Positions 36,801 through 49,742 of a stretch of DNA of 64,000 nt are shown one piece after another (within the stretch, counting starts at the first letter, position 1; every line of letters begins with the position of its first letter). The DNA lies in the NCBI GenBank assembly GCA_965153455.1, contig OZ234500.1:2046001-2110000 (forward strand), read 5' to 3'. A model generated the notes under the pieces. That model did no database searches and was not told where the DNA came from. It worked only from the letters and a program-made list of their open reading frames with translations. This stretch comes from Sphagnum compactum (Eukaryota; Bryophyta; Sphagnopsida; Sphagnales). Both the position numbers and the translations under genes were made by a program.

Positions 36801-39800
36801 GCTCCAATTTCCTCAAGATTCTCACTTTCCAGCATATGTCCCAAGATGGGGAGGGCATCCTTTAATCCCATCCCCATGCTTTGCCTGTCCAGCACCTCTG
36901 AAATATTTAAAACTGCAACAATTGCTGCTGCTTGTGTTCTTGCCCCCAAGCTACCTCCAGTGGCAGGCCCATTCACAAATGTAGCTGACCATTTGGCCAT
37001 GTTCACCATAGCCCTCACACCTCCACATCTTACCACTGCTGCTCGGTTAACAGGGTGACATGAAACAAGCTTTGCAATGGCTGCTGCTGCTGATTCTCTG
37101 ATCATCGGGGAAGTGGAGTTGTCAACCATTGCCACAAGTGGAGGGAGAGCACCTGCAGGATATTGGGTTATCACAATATCAGTCAGTCACTTGACATGAA
37201 ACATTCAGCATACGTACTGAATTCCACAACATCTAGCCTTAGCCACCAAGATCTACACAACTGATGATCTGCAAAATGCAAAAACATCTCAAGGAATAAA
37301 CAGGAGGGAGCACCTGCATCTGCAATAGCTGTTTTCACTTCAAAGCCTCCCTGTGAGGCCAGGAGCATCAGTGCCAAAGCAGAGAATTCTTGAGCGCCTG
37401 GATTTAGCGAAGAAAGCGCATCAACAAGGGCCAATATACCTCCTGCAGCAGGTTGGTCGCCCTCTGCACATTGCCTGGATTGATCCCTCATGTTTTGTCT
37501 GTCTTGGTGACTATAACCTGTGGGATGAAAACTTTGATGGGCTTGATATTGGCTCCCTCTATACCTTAACCAGGAACCAGGAGCAGAGCCCCTCTTGTCA
37601 ACAGAGTATGACATTGGCTCCACATTACTATGGAAACAGGTTTGGTTGCCAGGTTCTTTTGTCAGTTGTGCACTTCGAGCATCCATGTCTGGTAGTGTCA
37701 TTTTTAATCTCTTCCTCCCTGGCATAACTGGTGAAATTCCCTTTGGACAAGATCCAGGTACCGCATCAGCTTGAATAGAGGGCTGCCCCACAAGAGGTGG
37801 TGCGAGAGAGGATGTGAGCTCAGATGTAACTATTGTTTGCATGGCAGGCAAGAGTGGATTGATCCCACTGAAGTTTGTTCCCAGGACAGACATGCTGTCA
37901 TGACTCTGTGAATTAGCACAACCCTTAACAATGCTGGACTGCAAATGCTCTTCCCCAGCTGCAACTCTTTTTGGCTGCATGGCCTTCAATCCAGGTGTCT
38001 CATTGTCTGGCTTAGGCTGCTGCCTTTCTTCTGACGTCTCCTGCTTGGTATCAGCAGATAATAGAGACTTTTCATCTGTACCATTCTGAGGTTTTGAAGG
38101 TGATTCCAAAGAGCCCTTGAGGACATTCAGTGCTGCAGCTGCAGCATCTTTTTCTGGCTGCAATGCACCACCTTCTACCATCTTTGATAAACAATCTATG
38201 CCTCCCTCTTGTATGATTTTAGCTTTGTTCCAGTCATACAGAGCAAGGTTGGCCAAGGCTTCAGCAGCAGTTTCCCTAGCTTTGGGTGATCCATGCTTGA
38301 TCAGACGAAGCAAAGCAGGTATGGCTCCCTCCTTTCCAACCACAGCTTTGTTTTGTACATTGCCTCCAGTAGTGAGTTTGGCTAGCACGTTAGCAGCAGC
38401 TGCTCTGTCAGTTGAACAAACAGTCTCTAGATGAACAAACAGACTTCCCGTACTTTTTTTCTCTCTCTACTTCCATAAAGAGTTTGATCATTGCCCCTGA
38501 GTCTTGACTTTCAAAAGCTCGAGGTACTCAGAGAAACTGGAGAACACAAATAATATGTGAAATTTTATTTCACCTTCTCCCCCTCTCTGCCCATTCATCC
38601 CCAATGCATCTTTCACTAGAACATTTGACTACATGTAGATCTTAATGTACCTGCCAAAGCTCGTCCCATGATCAACCATATGCACCAGAACTGGAACAGC
38701 TTGTGCTGCGAGTATGGCTTCTTTGTTCTTTTCATTCTTGGAAAGGCAGGACAGGGCTCCCACACCCGCATCTCTGGCTAGGACGAGAAAAGGTGCCATT
38801 TCCTGCTTCTGGTAGCTTGCCACTGCTGGATTGTAACTTTCCTCATCAAACCTTCAGGCCAGTCAATGACTATGTGGGTTCAGTCTATGTAGGGTCTTGT
38901 AATATTTGCTGTCAACTGTTTGTAAATGCAAACGCTAGAAGAACCACATACATGAAAATGATAAAGCATGGATTTGCACAAGTGGCAACTGACAAGAAGA
39001 GATTTAGCATGGAGTTGTGTTCTTTGCATTAACCATAGAGAACAGAGGCTTACTGAATGAGGTCACAAAGCAATGGAATGGCACCAGCAGCACCAATAGC
39101 GCTCTTGTTATCATCATTGCTAACAGAAAGACTAGCAAGAGCAAGTGCGGCCTCAGCTCGCACTGTAATCATGGCTTTTTCTCTCATCTCTGGAGGCCAG
39201 TGTGTCTCAGCTGCTTCATAGCTCAAAAGCTCAACCAGAGGACAGATACCACCAGCAGCTATCAAAGCAACTTGGTGAAGATTATGTGATGCAGCCAGTG
39301 ATCTTACTGTGATTGCAGCTTCCATTTTGGAGCGACTACCTCCTGTCTGTAATGCATGGATCAGGTCTTGAATGCTTTGAGTCTTTGACTTCTCCACTTC
39401 AGGCCCTTGCTGAATACAAGGATGCCTTCCATCTACATTGGTTGAAATTGATCCCAGAAAATGCAAAGCCTTTGATCCCCCTTCAGCCAATGAGTGCAGG
39501 CCATTGGCTCCCAAGTTGGAAGGACACTGTGGCATAGTGTAAAATTGAGGAGAAATCTCAGATTGGTTGAAACATTCTCGACGCATGTGTGTAGGAAGCA
39601 CATTGCTCCTAAATGCTGATTTGAGGTTAGGATTGCCACGCAAGTTGCAATCCATGCCTTCAGGGCCCCAGCCCTCAGTGTGGCTTTGAAGATGACTACG
39701 TGAGTCTGCTGTCAGGCCCCGCATAGCATTGTTTCCCTCAGAAACAACAAAGTCACAGCCAGAGTGATGCATCATAGACTGACCTCCACCCCATGGCAAG

Positions 39801-40042
39801 GGTTTAAAATGCTGAGGTCCTTCAGTAGTAGCTGCAGGAAGCCCATTGCCTGACCGCATGAACATATTGCCAGATGTCTCCATAGCTGACATTTTACTAT
39901 TGTGGTATTGAAGCTGCTGTTGCTGTTGCTGCTGCTGTTCTAGGTAATCTATTCCACCCCACTGCACAAGCATGCTTCTAGGTGCCATTTCTGGCAGCTG
40001 TTGTCTATGCATCCAGGGACACTCTGTTGATAAAGTATCCAT
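33808..40042 (-). CDS. Large armadillo-repeat protein
   Basis: Eight exons on the minus strand join without frame breaks: 40042-39054, 38851-38651, 38404-37314, 37152-36345, 36179-35780, 35665-35405, 35044-34912 and 34715-33808, about 1,596 residues. All seven introns have GT-AG borders. The first ~220 residues are low complexity with a Q run at 36-43. Armadillo-type helices then begin (QDLIHALQTGGSRSKMEAA, LVELLSYEAAE, GAIPALLRLIKHGSPKARE) and continue to the C-terminus. A charged, Ser/Pro-rich linker of roughly 200 residues in exon 3 contains PGRKRLKM, a possible nuclear signal. Such repeats form a superhelical protein-binding scaffold; the partner and role are unknown and I cannot name an orthologue. 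The C-terminus is uncertain: GCAA|GTATGC near 33,870 could be another donor, giving further exons downstream. Confidence 0.85.
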
Positions 40043-41758
40043 TGCTCTTCTCTCTGTTTCAAAATCTCTATCTCATCACTGTCCGAAACAACCTTGAGCT
40101 CCTCCACCATCTCTGGTGAACCCCCCCAAACCCTAACAGCAAGACTGTTGGGAGCTTTGCTGGCATAAACTTTGTGAAATTTTGCATGAGTACTCAGAGA
40201 ATCTCTTCAGCTGTTAGCCTAATAACTCCACCAATTCAGGCTGTTTACAATCTGCAACCAGAAGGAAAAACCCCCCACAAGAAACCATTGATTACACACA
40301 TGGGCAGACTATGCTTGCAAACTCAATGAAATTGAGGTGTGCAACAACTGAGAACTGATCATGGCCTTTTGACAGGGTAGCAAGAGACTAGAGATTCATA
40401 ACCTCTTGGTGCTTACAAAACTCCAGATGGAGCAAGTGAGCAGTTTCTTGAGATTTGTATCTATGAATCACAACATAAAACTAGGAGTGAAGCAAAACCA
40501 TGACCAAGTTCATATCACTATTGCAAAAATGGAGTAGCAACATGATGAGCACTAGCAACAAGATGGGAAACACACCCATGAGATTGTTATGAGAATGCAA
40601 ACAAGAATGGGGATTTGGTATAGGCTGGTACCAGGTCGTCCACCAAGCAGACTTCCGGTTTTATAGTCTCGAGGATTAGTGCTTCTGGGAGCTCATGCTC
40701 TGAAAGCTTAGTGGAAGTGCAGGGACAGAAAAAACTGACAACCTTCACAAATCTGGAAAATTTCAGAACGATGTGCAAACACAAAAAATAGGAGAAGTTT
40801 TTCAAGTCCTTGAGGCAAAATTCGTGAGTCGAGACCAATGTTACAAGATGCTTAAACTACACGTCGCAATGCAAGAAGTGGACAAATTGGCAGATGATGC
40901 CTCCTGCAACGACACAACTGTCATGGTTTTGGAAGAAGTCTTTCGGAATCAAAGTAAGTCTAGAGAGAGAGAGCCCACAAATCTGTCAAGTTTCCGTGCT
41001 GACTGACTTCAACAAAAGTTATTGAACAAGATGCGCAACCAGACAGTGTAGAAGAGCTATTTCCCGAGGAATCATGAGCACGCTTTTAGTTACCAAACAA
41101 GCAAGCAAGAAAAACTTGAACCCTACAAGATATTAGTGAGAATTGTCAAGGTTTATAAAGAGATCTCCTTGATGTCCAGCTGCATCATTGATGGATTATG
41201 CATGAAAAGTCGAGAGACCGACGGGCCTAAACTCAAGGACCCAAGACGGATCCATTCTCTGTTTGCTAAATTCTCTGTTCTCCGAGGTTCCAACTACAGA
41301 ACCGACGAGAAAAGAGGGAGAAGGAAACTCCTTTACAAAAATTCCCGGAACGTGACTGACAACGACGACGACGACGACGACAACAAAATTTTCTTTGAAA
41401 TCTTAAAAGTAATGCAGAGACCGAGAAAGAAACGAGTATACCGAATGCAGTTACAGAGAATAATTAGAAGTCTTCTCCACCCTCTCCCGCTACGTGATCC
41501 GCTAAAAATTGTGCGACTCAACAAGGTGCAAGTTTGTGAACTATCGGAAATAGAATAGCAAGTGAGCAAGCATAATTACTGAAACCTCGGAATTTTCTAT
41601 CGATGAGGAATTAAAGCATGCTACGATGAGACCATCCTATAAGGCCTCGAGACTATCAAGACATCGGATACGACACAGCAGGCTCGACTGAATAATAAAA
41701 ACGAAATCTTTCTCTGTACAAACTGAAACGAAAGCAGATTAAAACAAACACAATAAAA

Positions 41759-41808
41759 AAAAGGGGGGGAGGGGGGGGGACAGAGACACACACACACACA
41801 CACACACA
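41759..41808. repeat. Simple repeats: A/G runs and (CA)n microsatellite
   Basis: An A-run followed by two G-runs, then about twelve CA units. Typical microsatellite sequence. Confidence 0.85.
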
Positions 41809-42123
41809 AAAGCTTGAATTCTACGAGAAGACACCTCCAACATTTAAGACTTCGCAAGATCATCAGACGGGACTCATCAATCTTACCTGCATTACATAAT
41901 GCGAATACAATTAGTGTTGCAGAAGCGAGGGAATTCAATTTCACTGAACGGAAAATAGGAACTCGGTTCGTCACACCACGTCGGATTGCTGAACCCCAAG
42001 ATTGATCGAGAAACGAAAAAAAGGGAATATAATTTAGACTGAAGAAACGGAGCTCTTCCTAACAATCCTACAAAGAACCCACGACAGTTTGGAGAGCAAT
42101 CGACATGCTGCGCACCATTTTAC

Positions 42124-42370
42124 CTGCTTCTGCATGATTGTAGGAAAGCACAGCAGGCGAGTGAATGAGAGGAGAGAATTTTGAGATGGGGAGACGGAGG
42201 AGGAGGGAGGTGGGGAGCGCAAAGGCTGTCCTGTGCGCGCGGGGGTGCGGCGTCTAACGCTTCGTGCTTGGACCGGTATCACCGGCAGGTTCCGAAACTG
42301 CCGGTTTCTGGGGCCCCGGCATCCAGCCCCGGATAACCGCCGCCTGCTACGTGTCGCATTTCTGGTGGTG
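42124..42370 (-). promoter_or_regulatory. Likely 5'-leader exon and promoter of the armadillo gene
   Basis: A GC-rich tract at about 42,180-42,370 lies 2 kb upstream of the armadillo start codon. On the minus strand it ends in GAAGCAG|GTAAAATGG, a strong donor (exon end 42,124). A matching acceptor, GGTTGCAG|ATTGTAAACAG, is at about 40,243, before the ATG at 40,042. A 1.9-kb intron in the 5' leader is a reasonable reading but rests on splice signals and composition only. Simple repeats, (CA)n at about 41,786-41,808 and (GAC)n at about 41,358-41,382, lie inside that intron. Confidence 0.4.
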
Positions 42371-42399
42371 ACACTGCCTAGGGGATCGACGATCGACAA

Positions 42400-43020
42400 T
42401 TAACTTAAATTAGCTGAATTTCCCCTTTTTCTCATTACTTTTATTATTTGGTAAAAACCTCTCTTTTAATTTCTCTTTGTATTTTGAGGGATCTCGCCCA
42501 CCAGAAGATCCCCAGGGAGTTATGCGGTGGGGGAGATCCTGCTATATTTCTATGTTCCTGTGTTCCTATGGACACATAAGAGTGTTTCAGGACAATGATA
42601 CTGTTCTAGCAGGTCTGCGATTCAAATTTTGACAGTGGAAATTTTGGTTCTATTCAATTTCAAATTAAGGCACAAGTAATAAATAATTTTTCAAAAGTTC
42701 GGCAAAATGAAAAATGATTTAATTTATGCCAAAATGGTAAAGGTACTACGGTACATGTTTCTATAGAACCTTTCCAAAATGTGAAAAAATGCTAAACCAA
42801 ATGCCCCCACTAAAGTGCAAGTCCCAATGTGGTGATTTTTCTTTTTGTGAAATTTACTGATTTTTTCCCCACAAAATACAGAATCTGCAACCAATTTATT
42901 TAAAAAAATTTCCCTTTGTGCAAAAATTCACAGGTAAAAAAAGGCCCCAAAGACTATGAAGCAAAATTCAAAGTAAAGCCATGGCTGTTTTGAACCCAAC
43001 CTGCATACAAACAATATTAG
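42400..43020. other. Intergenic DNA before the pogo element
   Basis: AT-rich DNA with no coding sequence or RNA gene seen. It ends at the TA target site of the pogo-like element. Confidence 0.5.
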
Positions 43021-43024
43021 TGTA

Positions 43025-46000
43025 CCGTAGTGCTCACCCTAAACCCCGCAGCCCCAGAAAATGGAATTATTTTTTCCCTCCCGCAGGCAGTCCCCGCAGG
43101 CCAGATTAAGAGTTTTGCAATCCCGCAGCAGAAAGAAACAATTAATTAAGGGTCCCGCAAGGGAAAATGGCAATACCACAAACAGTCAGTACACACAGTC
43201 AGTGTCCCCCTCTATATCGTTGGGCTGGCTGAACACGGTTCCATTGCACACTTCTATTTTCCCAAATCTTTCCCAAAGGTCCTGAGGAACCCTTTGCAGC
43301 ACTCCCTAGCTATTGCTAAGCGAGCGCTCCACAAGCTGAGCTGCCCTACTCCTCGTCTGCCTCTGCACTGTCAGAATCCTCTGCTGATTCGCCATCCTCA
43401 TCTGATGCGCCAGATGCTGCTGCCTCATCAGCAGGGTCTGCGCTCACTGCAGCTGTTCTCTTGCGGATGCTCCTCAAGCGCATGGACAATTTGTCAGCAG
43501 GGCGTCCCTCAGGCGGCCGACGGAGAGGTCCAGCTTGCAGTCCTTGGGCGCGATGCCCGACTTGACCTGCTCTGCCACGAGGCTTGCTGACCAGTCGCAG
43601 AACCGCTGGCGTACAGCGTTCTTGAACGGCTTGTTGAGGACAGTATCTGCCACCTGCGCAAGAATGAATGCTTTGTCAACTCACAAATGAGTTTCTTCTT
43701 TAAACTACATCATGGGGAGAGGAAAAAGTAATGCTGCTCAGGCAAGGATTTGATTTCAATGGCTTGACCACAGCAACGCAAAGCAATCTCACAGAGCATT
43801 AAATGTTAGTGCAAAATCAGAAGACCAATGCAGTCAATTAGAGGAAAAATGCTATCCCTGTCAAGAATGGCTACCTGAGTAACCGAGGTAGTCCCTCCCG
43901 GCACAAACACGATGTGCATGTACGGGTGGTTCAGCTTCAGCCAGTCCCTGAATGGGGCGCCGCGGTGGACGCTATAGACATCCAGCTGCAGTAGCAGCGG
44001 CTGCTCGCGGGGAGGCAGCAGGTCAGTGCGCTCCTCGCAGACGCGCACATAGGCTGGGTAGATCAGCTGTAGAGAACCAAATGCTATGAGTGACGATGAT
44101 TTTGAAAAAAATGTTTGTACCAGGTATCGTCCAGAATTACTGCATCCCCAGTCAATGTTGTAGCCTGTGGAGGTATAACAAAGCTATTTAGGATATTCAC
44201 CTTCTCGATCCACTCCTGCATGGACTCGAGCGTGCACCAGTGGTTCTTGGTCAAGCTGAAGACGAAGCCAGCTGCCTCAGCCTCGCTGCGCGCCTCCTTC
44301 CTAGGCAGGCTCTTCTCCCTCTGGCCGCTGTAGATCAGCTGCAGCGCTAGCACAATCCCTGCGAGCGTTGTTGTGACGCAGGCTGTGAGGCCACGCTTGT
44401 CCTCCTTGCCGCTGACTTGCACCTGCATTCAAAGGTTGCTTGTCTCCATCGCAAGAGTTCATTAGCGCATTAACTTGCACAATTTGACCCATTTCATCTT
44501 CATGGCAGGCAAGCACGGTGAGGCTTCCCAAAAGATTAGAGCTGCACACCTGTTTCGTGTTCCTGATATCGTATGTGGTTGCCATCCCCATGGGTGTGTA
44601 CCACACAAACGTTTCGTCCATGCTGAAGACGAGCTCAGGCGGAATCTTGTACAGGTAGCAGCACCATGCCATGCGCAGGTTCATCTCGTCCACCAGACGC
44701 TCATAGTCCTTTGGCAACTTCTATGCTGCGCCTGTCGCACGCCTGCGCAGAATTCAACTGTACTTAGGTCGCTTGCACAGCAGCGGGCGCTTTCAAAGAA
44801 ATGGCTGTAGGCGCCCAAAGTTCTGCTTGGATAAAGAGCACATGTTGTGGCAGAGCTGTAAACAATAAGCATCCCAAGCTCACAAGAAATTGTGCCTGTA
44901 CCTAAATGTCCATCCCATCTTCTTCCTGAGGAACCTGCGGACAGTTGGCCTGCTTGGCCCATAGCGCCCGCCGTTCTTCTTCAGCAGGTTAGGGCGGCGG
45001 GCCTCCAGGATGCCGATCATGATGTGTTGTGCGGTGACGCTGTTGATTGCATTCCTAGCTGTCCTCTGGGCACAGAGAGCTTCGTAAATCTCCTTCTCGA
45101 CGTCCGGTGCCTGCAGTAGCCAAAATATTTAATTTCACCATATTACAACCATTGGAAGTGTCTCTGGAAGCGTGCATACGTCAACGAATGCAAGCCAGAC
45201 TTTCAGCTCACCTCTACGAAAAGGGTCATCTGATTTCGGCCACCACGGGAAGAAAAGCCAGCTTTGAGCTTGTCCTGGGTCTCTTTGGTGAAGATGAATG
45301 GACCAGTTGGGCTTTCCCTCTTCTTGAACCACCCCCTCACAGTGCTCTCGTCCAGCCCCTCAAACAGCGTTCTGAGGGGCCCCTCCTTTAGCGCTTTCAC
45401 AGCAAGCTGCACTCCGTTCTTGGCATGGACGACTGCCAGGATCCTCTCAATGAGGAAGGGCTTCCACCAGTTCTTCTTCTTGTTGCTCTTTGAGGCTAGT
45501 TTCCTGCAGACACAAGCCCTTATTAGTGTGGCTCTTCTCTGGAAGCCTGTTTTAATCTTATCAGCAGATAGGAAGCAAGAAGCTACTCTGCTCTGGAAGC
45601 CAGCTTAGATCTTGTCAGCAGATAGGAAGCAAGAAGTTAATCCTTGCCAGCAAGTGATCAGCTACACACCAAGACATGCCTACCTCGTGAGCTTGCATCC
45701 CGTCGCCTGCTTGCCTTTCAGCTTTGCTTTGTGAACTAGTGGTGGCCTCCCAGGCTTCCTCTTAGGTGGTGCATCTGCTGCTGCTTGGGCTGCAGCCTCC
45801 TTATCTGCAAGATCCTTCTCTCTGGCCTTCTCCGCTTGTCTCTGCCGCTGCTCCTCTGCCTCGATCTCGCTGATGCCCTTCTTGAATCCGAACTTGAAGA
45901 GTGCCATCTTACTTTGCTGTGCTAAGGCCCTCCGCGGACTCACTGATTTCCGCGCCAAGCCCTTTATTTTTGAACCCCGCACCAACTTCCCCGCAATGGC

Positions 46001-46121
46001 TCGGACCCTATTATTTATTTCCCCGCAGAAGCCCTTCCCGCACCCTCTAGAGACTATTTTCCTATCCCCGCACCCTCGATGAGCAATTATTTATGTGCGG
46101 GGTTTAGGGTGAGCACTACGG
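43025..46121 (-). mobile_element. Complete pogo/Tigger-like element with TA target duplication
   Basis: The two ends are perfect 26-bp inverted repeats (43,025-43,050 and 46,096-46,121), starting CCGTAGTGCTCACCC and containing CCCTAAACCCC. They are flanked by TA at 43,023-43,024 and 46,122-46,123, the target duplication of Tc1/mariner/pogo elements. The 3.1-kb body encodes one spliced DDE transposase on the minus strand. Several CCCGCA words sit just inside both ends and may be transposase binding sites. Body GC content is much higher than the AT-rich flanks. Perfect end repeats and a nearly open gene point to recent insertion. Confidence 0.95.
43346..45907 (-). pseudogene. CENP-B/Tigger-type DDE transposase, seven exons, nearly intact
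   Basis: Exons join in phase: 45907-45684, 45503-45212, 45110-44902, 44742-44550, 44422-44201, 44066-43875 and 43653-43346, about 546 residues. The N-terminal part is basic and has an AT-hook (KRKPGRPP). Then come helix-turn-helix-like DNA-binding parts (LDESTVRGWFKKRESP; RYGPSRPTVRRFLRKKMGW). The catalytic region has SMDETFVWYTP, LLLQLDVYSVHRG and VPGGTTSVTQVAD, matching the three acidic positions of the pogo/CENP-B nuclease domain (DDD); all three Asp are present. Two defects are seen: a TAG at 44,723-44,721 in GAA-stop-KLPKDY, where CAG (Gln) is likely ancestral, and a 1-base loss near 43,505. Restoring the downstream frame gives an acidic Ser/Glu/Asp-rich tail ending in TAG at 43,348. The copy is probably inactive but very recently so. 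Confidence 0.85.
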
Positions 46122-46123
46122 TA

Positions 46124-49100
46124 TATTAGTATATATATTGTGTACATAATTTTGGCTCAAAGTTGTTGGGACAAATGTGCGGGTGACATGTGGAGACACA
46201 TCTTGGTCACATGTGAAGACATTCTCATTTGTTTTCTTGCTTATTTCACACTTGTGCACTAATTAAGGTTGAGAATTTTGTGTATGATGTTGTTTTGTTT
46301 TGGGAGTGGAAGTGAGAGAAAGTGTCGTTTGCACTTTAATTTGGAACGAGCTTGAAATAGGTGGGAGGATTTTAATGTCCTCTTGTTGTTTGCATGAAAA
46401 TGTTTCATATTATAAATATGTTTGCAAGTGTGGAGAGTTCCATGATAAGCTTGTTGCATCTGTTTATTTTGATGAATGTTACTATATCAAAGCATTGTTT
46501 GTATTGCAACATGTGCCACTTCAACTACCAACTAGGAAATGGTTATGAGTATGACACGAAGCACAAGTGGAGATTTGTGCAAAGGTGCACAAGATATTAA
46601 GATTTGCTTCTCAATGTCTCACAACACCTAATCTACCATGGAAGAACACAACCATTAGAGTTTTTTTCTTAGTGTTTACCATAATTGTCGGATTATGTTA
46701 TTTTTTTCGTGTGTTCGAAAAGACCATTTCATATCCATGGATAATTCCTCCACCACTTTAGGTGCAAACATAGAGACACCTTACCCAAGGGATATTACAT
46801 CCAATTTTTTTTCAAATTATATGCAAAAAATATAGATACAACTTAACAATGCTTTATAACACCATGGAGGGGAGAGGGGTTGTAAGTTCAACTGCACTTT
46901 CCTTAGGCCCTTTATTTTAAGGAATATCACACCCCAAGGGTATTACATTTCACAAGAACTGTTCTTTCTTTAAATGCATTGAACAAAATCATATTATAAC
47001 ATCATTTTAATTCACATTCATACAGTTTGCCTTGTTCAAAATCCAAGACCATTTATTTGGAGTGGTTCCATGATCATTATTTCCTTAGGTTTTTCAAGAT
47101 CCATGACATGGATTCAATGACCATATGATTGTCTATTTTAATTTTTTGGAAAGGTTGTAAATTTGAGGTTTTTGTTCAAATTTTCATAAGTTGTTCTGAG
47201 AGGATGAACAAGTTTTGTTCGATTTCCCTTAAAGTGATCAAACCAATGTTTATCAATTATTGAAAAAAATGTTAATTGTAACAAGGGTACAATAGCGGGT
47301 TATCCATTAGCCAAATTTGAAATTGGTTAAAAACTAGCCATTTGACAAATTGGGTCATTTTTTAAAGAAAATAGGCTAAGAACAAATTTTTAGGTCAATT
47401 TTTTAAAATCATTAATGACAATCAAATTCTTACTTGTACTCTTTACATTTCTTTTTTTGTCAAATTCATTCCATTTAAATTACCTAACCATGTCACATAG
47501 TTCCATTAGTTTTTAAGATTTTGCTTAAACCTATCATAAAGGGTAGAACCATTATGTGATGAATTATACCTCACCATTGAGTTGATTCATCTACAAACTA
47601 ATTAGGTGTTTTATTCATGATATGTACTAACCAAGGTCAACTATCGAAAGTGTATGTTGTTTTTAGGATAATTATTCTCAATTTACATTATTTTGAAATG
47701 TAATGGATAAAAGTATTGGTTGTGGGATTAGTTATGGCTAATCATGATATAGGTGAACATTATTTGTTCATAGACCTAGCATTATTGACAATATGATGAA
47801 ACCCTGGCAAGCTTTATTAACAAAAGCACCTAATGAAAGGGGAAAGGAAGAACAAAGAGACATTAACGATAGCTTCACATTGGGATGAATTATAGATGCA
47901 AGAGACAAAAGGTGGTTGGTTTGTTGATTGTGCCAATTCAAAATTGTGAGAATTAAAATCAACTTATCAAGCTTGTAATTTCATATACAATATTTTAAGA
48001 AAATATTAAAAACTATACACAATGAAGGAAAAATCAAATTTCATCCCAAACCTACGTCACCCAATTTTCCTAGTGTGTCATGGGTTTTGCAAAAGTCTTG
48101 TTGGGGGTAGCCATGATTGGGTTTTTGTTGTTTGGAAGACCGGTTGGAGGTTGCTGAAAATTTGGTGTGTTTTTTTGTTAGTTGCAATTTGGTCTATTGA
48201 AAATTTAGTTGTTTGAAGAGAAAGGAGCCACTAGTGTTTTTTGTGTTTGTGTTGATTACAATTTGTGAAAAACTAAGTGTGTATTTTACTTTATTTTTGG
48301 TTGCTATTTGGAGGTATGTGGGAAAATATATATGTGTGTGTTTATTTGTCTTTGGAATCTAAAGCCCTACTTTTTAAAGTAATTTACCAAAGCTAAGAAT
48401 CTGAAATATAGGTTGTAATTCAAAGAATTGAAATTTTGTCTTTGCAATCTTGTGAAGTGCATTTTGCCAATCTTCTTGGTGGAATGTGAAATATACAACT
48501 ATTGTATAGCTCTTAAACTTTGCTCCAATCTACTTGCTTGATTGTAAATGAGATTTGGAGATCAAGCTTTGAAACATTTGCTTGACTAGACTTCTATTTT
48601 GTCTTGTTTCTTGCACATGAAGGGTTTTGCTTGTGGTTTTGAGATTAAAATTGGCAATGCCAAGGTTTGCAAATCCAATGAGAAACATGAGAAAGGTTGC
48701 GTCGTGTCGATTAGGTTGTAATATCTTTTTGGTGGCTTGTCTTTGCAATGAAGTTTGTTTTCATTTGCACACATCTCATGGAGAAAAGAGATTTATGCTT
48801 TTAGAAATCTAGTGCATGAGAAATTGGTTTTGGAATTGTTTTGTCTACATTCTACATAGATGTGATGGAAAAGAAAGAAAGATTTATGGGTCCTTGGGAA
48901 TTTGATGTATAGAGATTGGGTTTTGGTGTGAGTTTTTTTCTATTTGCACAAATGTGATGGAGAAGGAGAATTGTGCTCTTGGAGTTCGATGCATGAGATT
49001 GCTGTTTTGGAGCTTAGACGTTTGAAGTAAAAGAAGTTCCAACCAACCTCTTGGCCTAAAGAAGAAGAAATCATAATGACTTTTGCGATTCAACTACTAG

Positions 49101-49600
49101 CAAATTTGTGTGTGTGTCCTTGATTGTTTTTTGTTTTTTCTAATTTGAACAAGCTAGAGAAATGTTGGAGAGAGAGGATTGTTGAAGGGAGAGGAGTTGT
49201 GCATGTTTTTTTGTGTCTACGCTTTGTTTTTTTGTTTGTTTTCACAAGAACAAGTCTATTGCATGATTTGAGCCTTGATGCTTACCATAGATTCAAATTT
49301 GGATGATTTATGTAGGATAAGTGTAGGGTAAAGACCCAAGGTCCCAAAGATTTGAAAACATTTTGTGTAAAGTGCCACCTCACAATCCGTAAAGGCCCAA
49401 GATGTGGAACCTTTCATGTAAAGTCCCATCCTTGGGACGCTAAGTTAGCCCTATTTCACCGCATAATAAGGTGCCATCTTCATAAACCAAGAAGGCAATT
49501 AGCCAAAGCTTGTATCATCCGGTTACTTAAGGGCTGATATGCAGCCTCAGATCCGCCAGTTATAACCGGTTGGGAAGCACCTTATCCACAATAAGGAGAA
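46124..49600. other. Intergenic DNA, no gene recognised
   Basis: AT-rich DNA with short frames only. At about 48,530-49,010 there are related stretches sharing GATGGAGAA(A/G) and GCATGAGA(A/T)T, suggesting eroded repeats. No domain is visible. Confidence 0.45.
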
Positions 49601-49742
49601 AGAGAACCGAGGGTTTTCGACCCGCTTGCTTCCTCTCCGTCCTTTCTCTCCCTCGCGCAATGCGTCTTTGATTCTCGCCCGTCTTTCGATTCTTGCCTCT
49701 GTTTGTTTCAACGCATTTGCTGTTGGAATTGTGGCAGTCGCC

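Noticed and set aside
36504-37058. 184-residue plus-strand frame
   Set aside because: Antisense shadow of armadillo exon 4.
41136-41558. 140-residue plus-strand frame with an Asp run
   Set aside because: The Asp run is a GAC microsatellite; no domain; lies in the putative leader intron of the armadillo gene.
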